NCBI GenBank assembly: GCA_016197345.1
Contig: JACPVY010000099.1
Location: forward strand, 1 to 7,667
Length of the DNA: 7,667 bases
Source of the DNA: Burkholderiales bacterium
GTDB taxonomy: Bacteria; Pseudomonadota; Gammaproteobacteria; Burkholderiales; Burkholderiaceae_D
Direction of reading: 5' to 3'
Part shown: positions 7,006-7,667 of the stretch, piece by piece
Layout: each line of letters starts with the position of its first letter
Position numbering within the stretch: position 1 is the first letter of the stretch
Notes under the pieces: model-generated
The model's database searches: none
What the model was told of the DNA's origin: nothing
What the model saw: only the letters and a program-made list of their open reading frames with translations
Translations under genes and position numbers: made by a program

Positions 7006-7455
7006 ATGCGCACCTCATATTTTTCCCATGCCGTACTCATCTCTTGCCTATCGGCATTATTCGCATTTTCTAGCGCTACCGCATTAGCGCAAAGCAGCGA
7101 CAAGCCAGCGCCGCCCCCACCCAAAATGGATAAGCTCGAAGAAGGCACTGATCCCAATCTAAAAGGGACAGAAGGCGCCTTAATCAAGCCCAAAGAAGGT
7201 AATAAAATCACTGAACGCAAAGTCAATGGCAAAGTGGTCGAAGCCAAAGTCAAGATCGGTAAGAGCAATTACATCATGAAGCCGAATGAAGAACACGGCA
7301 ATGCGCAACCAGGCGATGTGCAATCCAACTCAGTGCACGGCACGCAATGGAGCGTCCTCGAATTCGGCGGCGACAAAAATAAAGAAAAAGATAAAGCGCA
7401 AGACAGCTCACAGCCCGCCAAAGCAGCCGCTAGTAGCTCAGCCTCCAGCAAATAA
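7006..7455 (+). CDS. DUF2782 family secreted protein
   Basis: This is a 149-residue exported protein of unknown function. Residues 1-28 look like a Sec signal peptide: Arg2, a hydrophobic stretch (9-22) and ALA before Gln29 as a likely cleavage site. A Pro-rich spacer (34-39) follows. Residues about 42-121 match the DUF2782 pattern: LEEGTDPN (44-51), ITERKVNGKVVEAKVKIG (68-85), YIMKPN (89-94) and HGTQWSVLEF (111-120). The last 26 residues are a charged, then Ser/Ala-rich tail (KNKEKDK to the end) that is probably disordered. LISC at 11-14 fits a lipobox, but the hydrophobic run before it is too short, so I prefer ordinary signal cleavage and a periplasmic location. The start has AGG at 6995-6997, eight bases upstream. 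The gene lies between polA and thrB, a position conserved in many proteobacteria including Pseudomonas. No biochemical role is established. Confidence 0.88.
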   Translation: MRTSYFSHAVLISCLSALFAFSSATALAQSSDKPAPPPPKMDKLEEGTDPNLKGTEGALIKPKEGNKITERKVNGKVVEAKVKIGKSNYIMKPNEEHGNAQPGDVQSNSVHGTQWSVLEFGGDKNKEKDKAQDSSQPAKAAASSSASSK

Positions 7456-7490
7456 GCATAGCGATTAGCACAGGTTAGCGTCACCCTAGC

Positions 7491-7523
7491 AGGGGATTTT
7501 TCAAAAACGTCCCCTTTTTCTTT
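7491..7523 (+). terminator. Intrinsic terminator after the DUF2782 gene
   Basis: AGGGGAT (7491-7497) pairs with GTCCCCT (7509-7515), the last pair before the break being T-G. After one T-C mismatch, TTT (7499-7501) pairs with AAA (7505-7507), closing a small loop. The stem is followed by a T-rich run TTTTTCTTT (7515-7523). This is a classical Rho-independent terminator, 35 bases after the DUF2782 stop and only 27 bases before the thrB start codon. Confidence 0.8.
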
Positions 7524-7550
7524 GAATGTTGATTTTTCCCCTTCACTCCC

Positions 7551-7667
7551 ATGGCCGTCTTCACCCCGGTTACGCTAGAACATCTGCAAGAATGGATCAA
7601 ACAATACCCGCTGGGCGCAGCGCGTGAGATACGTGGTATTGCTTCAGGTATAGAAAACAGCAATTTC
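7551..7667 (+). CDS. thrB: Homoserine kinase (N-terminal part, cut by window edge)
   Basis: Only 39 codons are present. [16 protein letters not shown] (1-16) followed by [11 protein letters not shown] (29-39) is the typical N-terminus of the ThrB type that belongs to the aminoglycoside phosphotransferase-like kinases, not the GHMP kinase type of E. coli. The enzyme phosphorylates homoserine with ATP, the step before threonine synthase in threonine biosynthesis, in the cytoplasm. The start is fixed because an in-frame TGA at 7530-7532 is followed by no other usual start codon before this ATG. The bases before it are pyrimidine-rich (CCCCTTCACTCCC) and contain no Shine-Dalgarno. The gene follows the DUF2782 gene, its common neighbour, but is separated from it by a strong terminator. 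The rest of the protein, including the catalytic residues, lies outside the window. Confidence 0.92.
   Translation, partial: MAVFTPVTLEHLQEWIKQYPLGAAREIRGIASGIENSNF

Noticed and set aside
7036..7047. Lipobox-like LISC in the DUF2782 protein
   Set aside because: The hydrophobic run before Cys14 is only about five residues, and a better ordinary signal cleavage site follows at residue 28.
1..7667. Mobile element, CRISPR array, tRNA or phage genes
   Set aside because: I saw no transposase, integrase, regular repeat-spacer pattern or tRNA-like sequence on either strand. The genes are mostly core chromosomal genes.

Overview
The window looks like an ordinary chromosomal segment of a betaproteobacterium. 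The order Burkholderiales, and probably the family Oxalobacteraceae, is my best guess. This rests on the protein sequences (DNA polymerase I, YbiB, a DUF2782 protein, and a homoserine kinase of the aminoglycoside-phosphotransferase-like type) and on the polA / DUF2782 / thrB neighbourhood, which is conserved in many beta- and gammaproteobacteria. Base composition appears close to 50% G+C, which is low for the order and would fit genera such as Undibacterium, but I cannot prove a genus.

Layout. Positions 1-414 form a long leader with no convincing gene but several inverted and direct repeats. An HDOD-domain protein with a GAF-like C-terminus follows on the + strand (415-1890). It converges on a minus-strand pair, polA (5756 down to 3003) followed 56 nt later by ybiB (2946 down to 1930). 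A 9-bp hairpin sits between the two converging genes and contains the ybiB stop codon. Upstream of polA is a gene-free stretch (5757-6211) with a plausible extended -10 promoter for polA and a very GC-rich perfect hairpin. Next, also on the minus strand, is a 172-residue protein (6730 down to 6212) with the GExH / R-N / GxxH signature of the ChaN/Tiki/erythromycin-esterase-like fold. Divergent from it, on the + strand, are a secreted DUF2782 protein (7006-7455), a clear intrinsic terminator (7491-7523), and the first 39 codons of thrB, cut by the window edge.

How the genes fit together. polA (repair and Okazaki fragment processing) and ybiB (a DNA-binding relative of anthranilate phosphoribosyltransferase) probably form one transcript. 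DUF2782 and thrB are a conserved pair, but here a terminator separates them, which raises the question of how thrB is transcribed. The ChaN/Tiki-like gene is the least expected item: it interrupts the usual divergent polA/DUF2782 junction and is the best candidate for an accessory gene. I found no mobile element, CRISPR array, RNA gene or obvious new multi-gene system.
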